Of a stretch of 64,000 nt of DNA, positions 8,064 through 16,986 are shown in pieces. A program made the translations under genes and the position numbers. The stretch is taken from contig CAYUVH010000019.1 in the NCBI GenBank assembly GCA_964448135.1, positions 1-64,000 on the forward strand. Direction: 5' to 3'. The notes beneath the pieces are model-generated. The model ran no database searches and was not told the origin of the DNA. It saw nothing but the letters and a program-made list of their open reading frames with translations. The DNA is from CAYUVH01 sp964448135. GTDB taxonomy: Bacteria > Verrucomicrobiota > Verrucomicrobiia > Limisphaerales > UBA8199. The stretch's first letter is position 1. Every line of letters begins with the position of its first letter.

Positions 8064-8831
8064 ATGAAAACTACGACAACAAATAAACGACTTGAAGGGA
8101 AAGTGGCGATTGTGACGGGGGCGTCCAAGGGGATTGGGGCGGCGATCGCGAAGCAACTGGCGGCGGAAGGGGCGGCGGTGGTGGTGAATTACTCAACCAG
8201 CCGGAAAGGGGCCGACCAGGTGGTGTCGGATATTGCGGCGGCGGGAGGCAAGGCCGTGGCGGCGCAGGGGAACGTGGCGCTTAAGAGTGACACCGAGCGG
8301 CTGGCCTCCGAGGCGGTGAAGGCCTTTGGCAAACTCGATATCCTGGTCAACAACGCGGGTATTTACGAGTTTGCGCCATTGGAGGAAATCAACGAGATGC
8401 ACTTCCACAAGCAATTCGACACGAATGTGCTGGGGCTGATTCTGATGACACAATCGGCGGTGAAGCGTTTTGGGGCGGAAGGCGGTAGCATTGTGAACAT
8501 CGGGTCGGTGGTGACGACGGCGACGCCGCCGGCGTCGGCGGTGTATACGGGCACGAAGGCGGCGGTGGATGTGGTGACGCAAGTGCTGGCGAAGGAGCTG
8601 GGGGCGCGCAAGATTCGCGTCAATTCGATCAAGCCCGGCATGGTGGATACGGAAGGCTTTCGCGCGGCGGGAATCGCCGAGAGCGACATGCGCAAGGAGG
8701 TGGAGCAAAAGACGCCGCTGGGGCGCATCGGGCAACCCGAGGACATTGCGATGGTCGCGGCGTTTTATGCGTCGGAAGACTCGCGTTGGATTACCGGCGA
8801 GACCATAAATGTTGCCGGTGGGATGCGGTAG
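8064..8831 (+). CDS. SDR-family oxidoreductase (FabG-like), copy 1
   Basis: A 255-residue classical short-chain dehydrogenase/reductase. The Rossmann cofactor motif TGASKGIG lies near the N terminus, NNAG in the middle, the catalytic Ser in NIGSVV and the YxxxK pair in AVYTGTKAAVD. The basic residues after the second strand (STSRKGADQ) suggest NADPH use. The ATG at 8064 is chosen because the upstream in-frame start lies inside an intergenic repeat. It is followed by a close paralogue after 57 bp. The substrate is unknown; the downstream position behind a pump operon suggests a carbonyl or quinone reductase, which is inference. Confidence 0.9.
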   Translation: MKTTTTNKRLEGKVAIVTGASKGIGAAIAKQLAAEGAAVVVNYSTSRKGADQVVSDIAAAGGKAVAAQGNVALKSDTERLASEAVKAFGKLDILVNNAGIYEFAPLEEINEMHFHKQFDTNVLGLILMTQSAVKRFGAEGGSIVNIGSVVTTATPPASAVYTGTKAAVDVVTQVLAKELGARKIRVNSIKPGMVDTEGFRAAGIAESDMRKEVEQKTPLGRIGQPEDIAMVAAFYASEDSRWITGETINVAGGMR

Positions 8832-8888
8832 GACATGAACCGGCACGTTGGACGAAAGTTCAGCGAGCACAATGAAAGGGACGAAATC

Positions 8889-9644
8889 ATGAGCGACAAG
8901 AAACTGGCAGGTAAAGCGGCGATCGTGACGGGCGCCTCGAAGGGCATTGGGGCGGCAATCGCGCGGCGGCTGGGGGCGGATGGTGCTGCGGTGGCTGTGA
9001 ATTACGCGAGCAGCCGGAGCGGGGCAGACCAGGTGGTGAGCGACATCACGGCCGCCGGCGGCAAGGCGGTGGCGGTGCAGGGGAATGTAGCTTCCGCGGG
9101 CGACACCGAACGCATCGTGGCGGAGACGCTCAAGGCCTTTGGCCGGCTGGATATTCTCGTGAACAATGCGGGAGTGTACGAGGAGGTGAAGCTGGGTGAT
9201 TTGACGGAGGCACACTATCGCCGGATTTTCGACGTGAATGTGCTGGGGTTGATGCTGATGACGCAGTCGGCGGTAAAGAAAATGGGCCCGGAGGGGGGAA
9301 GCGTGATCAATATTGGGTCGCTCGCGACGGTCGTGACGCCGCCGGGGTATTCGGTTTATTCGGCGACGAAGGCGGCCCTGGACACGATCACGCTGACCTT
9401 CGCCAAGGAATTGGGAGCCCGGAAAATTCGCGTGAATTCCATCAAGCCGGGTATGGTCGAGACGGAGGGGTTCCGGGCGGCCGGACTTTCAGACAGTGAT
9501 TTGAAGAGGAACATGGAGAAGTTGACGCCGCTGGGAAGAATCGGACAGCCGGATGACATTGCCGACGTGGTGGCGTTTTATGCGTCGGAGGATTCGCGCT
9601 GGATTACCGGAGAATCCGTAGTGGTATCGGGTGGATTACGGTAA
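8889..9644 (+). CDS. SDR-family oxidoreductase (FabG-like), copy 2
   Basis: A 251-residue paralogue of the preceding gene, with the same TGASKGIG cofactor loop, NNAG, catalytic Ser in NIGSLA and YSATK active-site pair, and the same ending pattern (SEDSRWITGE, then VVVSGGLR). The start at 8889 follows AAAGGGACG; an in-frame ATG at 8835 would add 18 residues without family similarity. High similarity over the whole length indicates tandem duplication. They may reduce different substrates or form mixed tetramers. Confidence 0.9.
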   Translation: MSDKKLAGKAAIVTGASKGIGAAIARRLGADGAAVAVNYASSRSGADQVVSDITAAGGKAVAVQGNVASAGDTERIVAETLKAFGRLDILVNNAGVYEEVKLGDLTEAHYRRIFDVNVLGLMLMTQSAVKKMGPEGGSVINIGSLATVVTPPGYSVYSATKAALDTITLTFAKELGARKIRVNSIKPGMVETEGFRAAGLSDSDLKRNMEKLTPLGRIGQPDDIADVVAFYASEDSRWITGESVVVSGGLR

Positions 9645-9752
9645 TCGGCGTCGCAAGGCTGGTCGGGTAAGGGATTTAGCCATTACAGATAGACGAACTA
9701 ATTTTATTTCCCATTTGTAATAAGGCATAAATAGTGCTTACTTTGGCCTCGA

Positions 9753-10880
9753 ATGACGACCAAATCTGATACGAATGACGCGGTAGCGTACTTGGATCTG
9801 GCGGCTCAAATGAAGCCGTTACGGAAGGAAATCGATGCGGCGATTGCCCGCACGCTCGACAATTGCTCCTTCTGCCTGGGACCAGACGTTGTCCAATTTG
9901 AGAAAGACTTTGCCAAGTTTTGTGGCGCAGAGCATTGCGTAGCCTTTAATACCGGCACGTCGGCCCTGCACATCGCCATGAAACTCCTGGGCATCGGGGA
10001 GGGCGATGAAGTCATCACCACGCCGTGCACCTTCGTGGCGACGAGCTGGGGCATTTCCTACGTCAATGCCAAGCCGGTGTACGTGGACATTGACGACGCG
10101 ACTTTCAATCTGGACCCGAAGCAGATCGAGAAGGCGATCACACCCCGCACGAAAGCGATTCTGCCGGTTCACCTTTACGGACATCCCTTCGACATTGATC
10201 CCATCCTGGCCATCGCGAAAAAGCATAACATTCCGTTGGTTGAAGATGCGGCGCAGGCTCATGCCGCGAAGTATCGCGGCAAGACGATCGGCACGTTCGG
10301 CGTGATGTCCTGTTTCAGTTTTTATCCGGGCAAAAACCTCGGCGCTTACGGCGAAGGCGGCGGCCTGGTGACGAACGACGCGGCCCTGGCCGCGCGCGCG
10401 CGTTCGTTGCGCGAGCACGGCTCGGCGCAGCGTTATTACCACGACGAAGTCGGCTACAACTACCGCATGGAAGGCATCCAGGGCGCGGTGCTCGGCGTGA
10501 AGCTGAAGCACCTGGCCGATTGGACGCGCGAACGCCAGCGGGTCGGCCGCCGGTATCATGAATTGCTGAAGGACACGCCGTTGCAATTGCCGCGCGAAGC
10601 GGATTGGGCGGAGAGCGCGTATCACCTCTACGTGGTGCGGCATCCGAAGCGCGGCGATCTGAAGAAGCATCTCGAGGCGAACAAGGTCGGCTGCGCGCTG
10701 CACTATCCGCTGCCCTTGCACTTGCAGAAGGCCTACGCGTACCTCGGCCACAAGGAGGGCGCCTTCCCGGTCGCTGAAAAGGCGGCGCGCGAGTGCCTGA
10801 GCCTGCCGATTTATCCCGAACTGGAGGACGCGAAGATTCAGCGCGTCGCTTCGGTCATCAAGGATTTCTTCAAGAAATAG
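9753..10880 (+). CDS. DegT/DnrJ/EryC1/StrS-family aminotransferase
   Basis: A 375-residue PLP-dependent sugar aminotransferase of the type making amino sugars for surface polysaccharides or nucleotide sugars. It shows NTGTSALHIA, the aspartate stretch VEDAAQAHAA and the PLP-binding lysine in SFYPGKNLGAYGEGGG (about Lys194). No other sugar-nucleotide gene is adjacent, so it appears to be a stand-alone unit: the 108-bp upstream gap is A+T-rich and a strong terminator follows. The exact sugar substrate (for example UDP- or GDP-4-keto-6-deoxy sugar) cannot be assigned. Confidence 0.92.
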   Translation: MTTKSDTNDAVAYLDLAAQMKPLRKEIDAAIARTLDNCSFCLGPDVVQFEKDFAKFCGAEHCVAFNTGTSALHIAMKLLGIGEGDEVITTPCTFVATSWGISYVNAKPVYVDIDDATFNLDPKQIEKAITPRTKAILPVHLYGHPFDIDPILAIAKKHNIPLVEDAAQAHAAKYRGKTIGTFGVMSCFSFYPGKNLGAYGEGGGLVTNDAALAARARSLREHGSAQRYYHDEVGYNYRMEGIQGAVLGVKLKHLADWTRERQRVGRRYHELLKDTPLQLPREADWAESAYHLYVVRHPKRGDLKKHLEANKVGCALHYPLPLHLQKAYAYLGHKEGAFPVAEKAARECLSLPIYPELEDAKIQRVASVIKDFFKK

Positions 10881-10925
10881 GTGTCGGCCGGGCCACGGGC
10901 CCGGCTGGACTCGGATTTTCTGCAA

Positions 10926-10957
10926 AATCCCCCGGCAAACCGCCGGGGGATTTTTTT
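10926..10957 (+). terminator. Rho-independent terminator after the aminotransferase
   Basis: AATCCCCCGGC and GCCGGGGGATT form a perfect 11-bp stem around an AAACC loop, followed by a T run (TTTTTTT overlapping the stem end). Confidence 0.9.
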
Positions 10958-11042
10958 GTAACCCTTTGTCTTCCTTCTCCGTAATTCATTATGGACGGTC
11001 GCATGGCGACCAAGAGCGAACTCAAAAAGAACATTTGGAAAT

Positions 11043-12011
11043 ATGAAGCCAACGATCATGAAGTCTGCAATTTGTGGCCTGTTTGTTGCCATCGCCAGTC
11101 TCGACGCACAGGCCGGGCCGCTGCTCCGGGCCGACTTGCCGGCCGACCCGGCGTGGCTGCTGCATGTGGATTGCGACAAACTTCGTCCGACGGCGATCGG
11201 CCAGTATATTTTGAAGCAGATGGCCGACCCCAAGGCGGAAGCAAAACTGACGGCGTTCCAGACGGTGTTTAACGTGGACCTCCGCACCCAACTCCACGGC
11301 GTGACTCTTTACGGGGCCAGCAGCGCGCCGAGCAATGGAGTCGCGCTCATTTACGCCGATTTTGACACAGAACGGCTGGTGACTTTGGCGAAGGCGGCGG
11401 ATGATTACGAATCCAGCACGCACAGCACGATGACGATTCATAGTTGGGTAGACAAAAACAAGAAGCCGAAAAAAGGCGAGTCCAAGCGCACCTACGCCGC
11501 GATTTACGGTAATCGCGTGATTATCTTTGGCCAAAACGCGGAGAAGGTGGGCCAGGCGCTGGATGTGTTGGTTGGGACCACCGCCAATCTCGCCTCGACC
11601 AAGGATTTCCCGCGATTGGGAGTGAGCGGATCCCCGGACTTTCTGGAAGGTGGCATCCGCAAGCTGGACGTGGCGCAAGGTGATCCGAGCGCCACGGTGT
11701 TGAAGCTGGCGAAGGTGATTCAATTGCAGGTGGGCGAGTCGCAAGGGCAGGTAAACGCCGAGATTAATCTGGAAACCACGAGCAAAGACGTGGCGGCGCA
11801 AATCCTCTCGGTGGTGCAGGGGCTGCAATCGCTGGCCAGGCTGCAGGAAGACAAGCCGGAGGCCGCCAAGCTGGCGGATGCGGTTTCCATTCAACAAACC
11901 GATGCGAATGTGGTTGTGAGCCTGACCCTTCCGGCGGATGCTGTGGTTGAACATATGAAGGCCGTCGCCGCCCGCAAGGCGCAGAAAAAGGCAAAAGAGT
12001 CGGCGAACTGA
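11043..12011 (+). CDS. Secreted protein of unknown function upstream of an ECF sigma factor
   Basis: A 322-residue protein with a Sec signal peptide (KSAICGLFVAIASLDAQA, cleavage probable after AQA). The mature part has no motif I recognise. It is rich in alternating hydrophobic strands and ends in a lysine/alanine-rich tail (AARKAQKKAKE). A second ATG at 11058 is an alternative start. The stop is 22 bases before the likely start of the sigma-factor gene on the same strand, so it is probably in the same transcript. It could be a secreted or periplasmic part of the signalling pathway or a target of it; the sequence alone does not tell. Confidence 0.75.
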   Translation: MKPTIMKSAICGLFVAIASLDAQAGPLLRADLPADPAWLLHVDCDKLRPTAIGQYILKQMADPKAEAKLTAFQTVFNVDLRTQLHGVTLYGASSAPSNGVALIYADFDTERLVTLAKAADDYESSTHSTMTIHSWVDKNKKPKKGESKRTYAAIYGNRVIIFGQNAEKVGQALDVLVGTTANLASTKDFPRLGVSGSPDFLEGGIRKLDVAQGDPSATVLKLAKVIQLQVGESQGQVNAEINLETTSKDVAAQILSVVQGLQSLARLQEDKPEAAKLADAVSIQQTDANVVVSLTLPADAVVEHMKAVAARKAQKKAKESAN

Positions 12012-12033
12012 TTTGCGCAACCAGCGCGGCGAA

Positions 12034-12654
12034 ATGGCTCACGCGCCCGAACTAATACCTGATGAAGAACTGGCCCGCCGGGCTCAGGCGGGCTGCCTGG
12101 ATTCTTTTGAGGCGCTGGTCAGCCGCCATGAGGCTTCCATCTACCGCTTCGTGTTTTATTGCTGTCGCAACCAGGCCGATGCGGTTGAGATTGTCCAGGA
12201 GACCTTCGTGCGCGCCTTCAATGCCATCGGGCAGTTTGATCCGGGCCGGAAGTTTGCCCCGTGGCTTTTTACCATAGCGCGGCGCAAGACGCTGGATCAC
12301 TTCCGGGCCGCCCCGCCGCACGCAGATACCGCCGGCGAAGTGCCGGAAGGAGTTGACGCGGACGATCCGGCGGAGCTGCTCGCGCGCGCCGAGGATCGCG
12401 AGCAGCTTTGGCGAACGGCACGCGAAAGCCTGTCCGTCGATCAATTTCAAGCCCTGTGGCTAAGATACGCCGAGGAGATGGACGTGGTGGACGTGGCCGG
12501 CGCGCTGGGAAAGACAGTGACTCATGCCAAAGTGCTGCTTTTCCGCGCCCGGCAGCGGCTGCTCCACGAGCTGCAAAGTTTAAATCCCAAAGCGTCGCCT
12601 GCCTCACCGGTTCCGGCCACCCGCATTTCCGTCATGAAGGAGAAACTCGTATGA
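12034..12654 (+). CDS. ECF-type RNA polymerase sigma factor
   Basis: A 206-residue extracytoplasmic-function sigma factor. Region 2 is clear (YRFVFYCCRNQADAVEIVQE, then TFVRAF and FAPWLFTIARRKTLDHFR), and region 4 has the helix-turn-helix around YAEEMDVVDVAGALGKTVTH followed by KVLLFRARQRL. The ATG at 12034 is favoured over the TTG at 12013. The stop overlaps the start of the next gene as ATGA, the usual arrangement with an anti-sigma gene. Release of the anti-sigma partner would activate its regulon. Confidence 0.9.
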   Translation: MAHAPELIPDEELARRAQAGCLDSFEALVSRHEASIYRFVFYCCRNQADAVEIVQETFVRAFNAIGQFDPGRKFAPWLFTIARRKTLDHFRAAPPHADTAGEVPEGVDADDPAELLARAEDREQLWRTARESLSVDQFQALWLRYAEEMDVVDVAGALGKTVTHAKVLLFRARQRLLHELQSLNPKASPASPVPATRISVMKEKLV

Positions 12655-13124
12655 AAACCTGGTTCGCCAAATTCCGCTGTTCCTGCGCGCTGGACGAGGC
12701 CAGGACGACCCCACCAGCCGCGAAAAAAGCAGATCAGTTTGAATCGCAGCTGCGTGAATTGGATTCGGAGTTGAGGGGCGGAGTAACCAAGGCGCAGGTG
12801 CCAGCGAATCTTCACCAGTCCATCATGCGCTCGGTGAGGGCGGCTGGACGCCAGGCTCCAGTGGCCGCTTATCCCTCGCCGCTGGCCTTCGCCGCGCTGG
12901 CCGCTTCCATAGTCCTGGCAACCGCCGTGATGTATCGCGTCGGGGCATGGGACTCGGCACCCAAAGAAAACTCCCTTGCAGTTGCGACCTCCACCCTGGA
13001 TTCCGGCGCGCAAATGGCGCGGGAAGTGCCGGCCACCGCCCTGGCGCCTTTGTCTGACGAACTTGCCCGACTCGACCGGGACGTTGCGCACGCCACGGAG
13101 TTTCTGTTGGGCAGCCTGCCGTAA
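12651..13124 (+). CDS. Putative anti-sigma factor, single TM
   Basis: A 157-residue protein overlapping the sigma gene by ATGA, with AAGGAG as ribosome binding site. It has about 75 cytoplasmic residues including a helical segment (DQFESQLRELDSELRGGVTK), one membrane helix (PLAFAALAASIVLATAVMYR, about residues 77-96) and a periplasmic tail ending in DELARLDRDVAHATEFLLGS. The arrangement is that of membrane anti-sigma factors, although no zinc-binding HxxxCxxC motif is present; two cysteines (Cys10, Cys12) lie near the N terminus. The function is assigned from topology and coupling, not from a recognised domain. Confidence 0.7.
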   Translation: MKTWFAKFRCSCALDEARTTPPAAKKADQFESQLRELDSELRGGVTKAQVPANLHQSIMRSVRAAGRQAPVAAYPSPLAFAALAASIVLATAVMYRVGAWDSAPKENSLAVATSTLDSGAQMAREVPATALAPLSDELARLDRDVAHATEFLLGSLP

Positions 13125-13166
13125 CCTTCGCCAAAAACTGGTTGAGCATTCTGCCCGGCACCAGCC

Positions 13167-14210
13167 ATGATGCCGGAACGTGAAACGCCGTGTTTGGAAT
13201 GGCAGCCACCTGGTTTGCCGATGAGGTCACCCGTCTCGAGTCTCTTTCTGAGCTGCGATTGGGGAACCAGCGCATTTCGCCTGCGGTTGGTGGATGCCCG
13301 CACACTGCGTGTGATCGCTTCGAGCAACGATAATCGCGGCATCCTGACGACTTATCGCCGGTGGAACTCCTCGAGGCAACCGGTCCGAAACCGGCTGCGC
13401 TTTTACGCGCGGATCATCCGGGAGCACGTCGTTCGTCTCCAGCGGAAACATCGCGCTTCGCTCGCGGGAATTCCGGTCGTCGTTTCGGGAATGGCGTCGT
13501 CGACAGTTGGCATCGGGGAACTGCCGTATCGCAAGCTCCCAATTGCCGTGAGCAGCGCCCGCCTCGTCACCAAACGAATCGGTGTTTCGAAGGATTTCCC
13601 GCATCCGCTGCTGATGATTTCCGGCGTCTGTACGGATTCGGATATCATGCGCGGCGAAGAAACGATGTTGGTGGGCGCATTGGCCGGAGTCGGGAAACGG
13701 GTGCGTGATTGCGTAGCCATCCTTCCGGGGACGCATTCCAAGCACGCGTGGATTCGGGGCGGGGAAATCACAAAGTTCTCCACATACATGACCGGGGAAT
13801 TCTTCGCGCTCCTTTCGCAACATAGTATTCTCAGCCAGAGCCTTGCCACCGAACGCGCACTGAGCGGGGCGAAGGCTCGAGCCGCTTTCGTGCGGGGAGT
13901 CCGCGACGGCGCCCGCGGCAACTCGTTGCGCGACTGCTTTTCCATCCGGGCTTCGAATGTGCTGCGAGGCGCCAGCAAAGCTTCCAACTTTCACCGGTTG
14001 TCGGGCTTGTTGATTGGAGCCGAGCTGGGGAAATTGAGATCACGGACGATTCTGCTGATCAGCAGTCCGGAATTCCGAACGCTCTACGAAACCGCGCTTC
14101 GTGTCCTGCGACCGCATACACGAATCGTCACTATGGATGCGGGAGAATCGCTGCTGCGAGGCCAAAAGCTCATCGCCACGCGCTTCGGGATGCTGCCGGC
14201 TGACGACTGA
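13167..14210 (+). CDS. dgoK: 2-dehydro-3-deoxygalactonokinase-family protein
   Basis: A 347-residue DgoK-family kinase (phosphorylates 2-keto-3-deoxy-galactonate in the De Ley-Doudoroff galactonate pathway). Family landmarks are all visible: the phosphate loop CDWGTSAFRL, GMASSTVGIGELPY, DSDIMRGEETMLVGAL, LPGTHSKHAW and TYMTGEFFALLSQHSIL. The start is uncertain: ATG 13167 or ATG 13221, the latter beginning just before the nucleotide-binding motif. No aldolase or dehydratase for the same pathway is adjacent, so its substrate could be a related 2-keto-3-deoxy sugar acid. Confidence 0.85.
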   Translation: MMPERETPCLEWQPPGLPMRSPVSSLFLSCDWGTSAFRLRLVDARTLRVIASSNDNRGILTTYRRWNSSRQPVRNRLRFYARIIREHVVRLQRKHRASLAGIPVVVSGMASSTVGIGELPYRKLPIAVSSARLVTKRIGVSKDFPHPLLMISGVCTDSDIMRGEETMLVGALAGVGKRVRDCVAILPGTHSKHAWIRGGEITKFSTYMTGEFFALLSQHSILSQSLATERALSGAKARAAFVRGVRDGARGNSLRDCFSIRASNVLRGASKASNFHRLSGLLIGAELGKLRSRTILLISSPEFRTLYETALRVLRPHTRIVTMDAGESLLRGQKLIATRFGMLPADD

Positions 14211-14319
14211 CAGCGGTTTCAATTCTTCCAGCCGAGGCAGTCCATCGGCGTGAAATTATTGGGATGGTAGTAGCCGAAGGCGGGCTGGGCTGCTACACCT
14301 GTCGGGAAAGAGAGATCGC

Positions 14320-14754
14320 ATGAAACGCGAGGATGAAGATCAGTTGAGGTTGCTCTCGATATTCCACTACGTCGTAGCGGGATTCGCCGCCCTGTTCTCG
14401 TGCTTGCCCATTTTTCATATCGTAATCGGCCTGATGCTGGTTTTTGCGCCGGGGAAACTCGATGGTGGAAACAGTGCGCCGCCGGCCATCTTCGGGTGGC
14501 TGTTTGCGTGTGTGGGTGCCGCACTGGTCCTGGCCGGCTGGAGCTTTGCCGTGCTGGTTTTTTTGGCCGGACGATTCCTGGCGAAGCAAACCCGGTACAC
14601 GTTCTGCCTGGCGATGGCGGGCGTTCAATGCATGTTCGTGCCATTCGGGACGGTGCTCGGGATATTCACAATCATTGTTTTGATGCGTGAATCAGTGAAG
14701 GCGGATTTTTCGATCAAGAGCGCAGTCCCGCTGGGCGGCTCCGGAATGCAGTAA
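14320..14754 (+). CDS. Small membrane protein of unknown function
   Basis: A 144-residue protein with four predicted membrane helices (about residues 13-40, 55-83, 91-102 and 106-122) and a short charged N terminus (MKREDEDQLRLLSIFHY). Ribosome binding site GGGAAAGAGAG precedes the ATG. No catalytic motif is visible. It is on the plus strand and faces the quinoprotein gene tail to tail. Function not assigned. Confidence 0.7.
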   Translation: MKREDEDQLRLLSIFHYVVAGFAALFSCLPIFHIVIGLMLVFAPGKLDGGNSAPPAIFGWLFACVGAALVLAGWSFAVLVFLAGRFLAKQTRYTFCLAMAGVQCMFVPFGTVLGIFTIIVLMRESVKADFSIKSAVPLGGSGMQ

Positions 14755-14775
14755 GCGGTTTGGTTTGGCTCGCGT

Positions 14776-16986
14776 TTACTTTTTTCCCGTGCTGCTGGCC
14801 ACCGGCAAGGCAAACGCCACGTAAGCATCCCCGTAGGGAGTGCCTAATTTGTTGCCGCCAGTCGAGGCGATGACGAGATATTGCCGGCCGTTTACTTCGT
14901 ACGTGGTCGGCGGCGCGCTGCCGGTCCACGGCAATTGCGCGGACCAGAGTTCCGCGCCGGTTGCCTTGTCGAAGGCGCGGATCAGGTTATCGCGCGTGCC
15001 GGCGCAGAACACCAGTCCGCCGGCGGTCACAATCGGCCCGCCGTAATTCTCGGTGCCGGTTTTCTCCGCGCCTTGTGCCCGGAGGGCGGGGTATTCACCC
15101 AAGGGAACTTTCCAAAGGAGTTTCCCGCTGTTCAGGTCGATGCAATTGAGTGTGCCCCAGGGTGGCTTGTTCGCGGGATAACCTTCCTGGTCGAAAAACT
15201 TCGGGTAGCCATTGAAGCCGTACTCCGGCCGCTCCGGCTTTCCTTTCGCAACTGGTAAAGTGCGGTCTTTCAGGAGCAGATAATCCGCGACCGCTTTCAG
15301 GTCGGAATCGCTCAAGTCTTTGCGCGCGGGCATGCCGTTCTTTCCCTGACGCACCTGCTGGATGATTTGCTCTTCCCCCATTCGATGTCGCAATCCGCGC
15401 AAGGGTGGGGCGACGCCGATCCCGGCGCGATTTGCCCCGTGACATTGCGCGCAGTTCTTTTCGAATACCAAACGACCCGCGGTCGGCGGTAACCTCGGAT
15501 CGTCAGGAGGGTCATCGTCCCGGAACAGCGAGATGATCCAGCCCATGTGGTTCGCCGTCACGTAAAGCCGGCCGGTCGGGGCGTCCACGCAGGCGCCGGT
15601 CCATTCGGCGCCGCCATCAATGCCGAGGTACAGATTTGGTTTGGCTTCGCTGCAAGGGCGGAAGAAACCGGTGGTGGCGCTTTTGAATTGGGTGAGGGCG
15701 AACTCCGCCGCTTCGGGCGTGCGGTCAGTGAGGTCCGATTGCTTGAACTCCAATCTGGAAAATGGCTCCGGCAATTCGACGTCGGGCTGATACGGGGAAG
15801 TAACTTCGCCGGGCAGATCGCTCGTGGGAACGCGGCGCAGGCGAAAAGGAAAGATCGGTTTGCCACTGACGCGGTCCAATAGCAGCGTATTGCCGATTTT
15901 GGTCACCGCGGCAACGACGTCCACTTTCCGTCCTTCGCGTGCGATGGTGGCGAGAACGGGTGGCGCCGGCAGATCGAGGTCCCAGATGTCGTGGCGGATT
16001 TCCTGGAAATGCCACAAGCGTTTGCCGGTCTTGACGTCAATGGCGATCAGGCAATTGGCGAAAAGGTTGTCGCCATGATGCCGCACGCCGATGAAGTTGG
16101 GCTTCGGCGATCCCGTGGTGATGTAGGCGATACCGCGTGATTCGTCCAGGGCCATGCCGCCCCAGGCGTTCGCCGCGTATTCTTCGGTGTGATCCCAGGT
16201 GTCGTAACCAAACTCGCCTGCGTGCGGCACGGTGTGGAACGTCCATACGTGGGCGCCTGTCTGCACATCGAATGCCCAGACGTCTTTCTCGAAGCCGGGT
16301 ACGACAATGGTGCGCCGGAAGATTGCGGGCGCCGCCGTGGCCGTGCCGAAGTCACCCTGAGCGCGACCAGGGAGTTTCACTTTGCCCTGGTCGCCAAAGT
16401 CCTCGCGCGATTTGCCGGTCACGGGGTCAAGCGCATGGAGATAAGGTCCGGCACAGAAGAACAGCCGCTCACTGATGTCCTTGCTCGCGGGGCGATAGAC
16501 CAGGCCGCGAAATGCCGGCCTGCCCTCCGGGCGAAATCTCCAGACTTCAGCGCCGTTGGTCGCGTTGATGGCGACGATATATTTACCCGGCGTGGGCGCG
16601 AACATCAGACCGTTCACGACGATCGGATTGCACTGGATATTGTTGGAGCCGTCGCCGGAATGATAGGTCCAGGCAACCTGCAAATTGGTGACGTTGCGCG
16701 TGTTGATTTGGTCCAGTGCGGAATAGCGCATGCCGTGGTTGCCGCCGTGCGAGCGCGGCCAGCCGAGAAACTCTTCACGTTTAGGATAGCCGTTGGCGGG
16801 CGTCAGTTCGTCGGGCTTCGCTGCGGGAATGACTTCGAATAACGGCAACTTCGCCCGTGCCGCCGCATCTTCCACCGCCCAATAATCAACTGCGGGAGCA
16901 GCCGCGCGCGTTGAGGAAGAAAGCAACAGACCAAGCGTGCAGAGCGCACAGTTCGTGGCCGCGGCCCGGCGCATCCGCATGGGCAT
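14776..16986 (-). CDS. Secreted PQQ-dependent dehydrogenase with fused cytochrome c
   Basis: A 736-residue quinoprotein of the glucose/alcohol dehydrogenase superfamily, acting in the periplasm. A signal peptide (about residues 1-30) is followed by an eight-bladed propeller with repeated Trp-docking segments (AWTYHSGDGSNN, GAEVWRF, LWHFQEIRHDIWD, LLWKVPLG, AELWSAQLPW). A cytochrome c domain is inserted before the last blades: the heme motif CAQCH and the distal Met region NGMPARKD. Electrons would pass from PQQ to heme c and on to a respiratory acceptor. The start ATG overlaps the dnaE stop (TGATG), preceded by GGGGAG in the end of dnaE. The substrate is unknown. Confidence 0.9.
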   Translation of the reverse strand: MPMRMRRAAATNCALCTLGLLLSSSTRAAAPAVDYWAVEDAAARAKLPLFEVIPAAKPDELTPANGYPKREEFLGWPRSHGGNHGMRYSALDQINTRNVTNLQVAWTYHSGDGSNNIQCNPIVVNGLMFAPTPGKYIVAINATNGAEVWRFRPEGRPAFRGLVYRPASKDISERLFFCAGPYLHALDPVTGKSREDFGDQGKVKLPGRAQGDFGTATAAPAIFRRTIVVPGFEKDVWAFDVQTGAHVWTFHTVPHAGEFGYDTWDHTEEYAANAWGGMALDESRGIAYITTGSPKPNFIGVRHHGDNLFANCLIAIDVKTGKRLWHFQEIRHDIWDLDLPAPPVLATIAREGRKVDVVAAVTKIGNTLLLDRVSGKPIFPFRLRRVPTSDLPGEVTSPYQPDVELPEPFSRLEFKQSDLTDRTPEAAEFALTQFKSATTGFFRPCSEAKPNLYLGIDGGAEWTGACVDAPTGRLYVTANHMGWIISLFRDDDPPDDPRLPPTAGRLVFEKNCAQCHGANRAGIGVAPPLRGLRHRMGEEQIIQQVRQGKNGMPARKDLSDSDLKAVADYLLLKDRTLPVAKGKPERPEYGFNGYPKFFDQEGYPANKPPWGTLNCIDLNSGKLLWKVPLGEYPALRAQGAEKTGTENYGGPIVTAGGLVFCAGTRDNLIRAFDKATGAELWSAQLPWTGSAPPTTYEVNGRQYLVIASTGGNKLGTPYGDAYVAFALPVASSTGKK

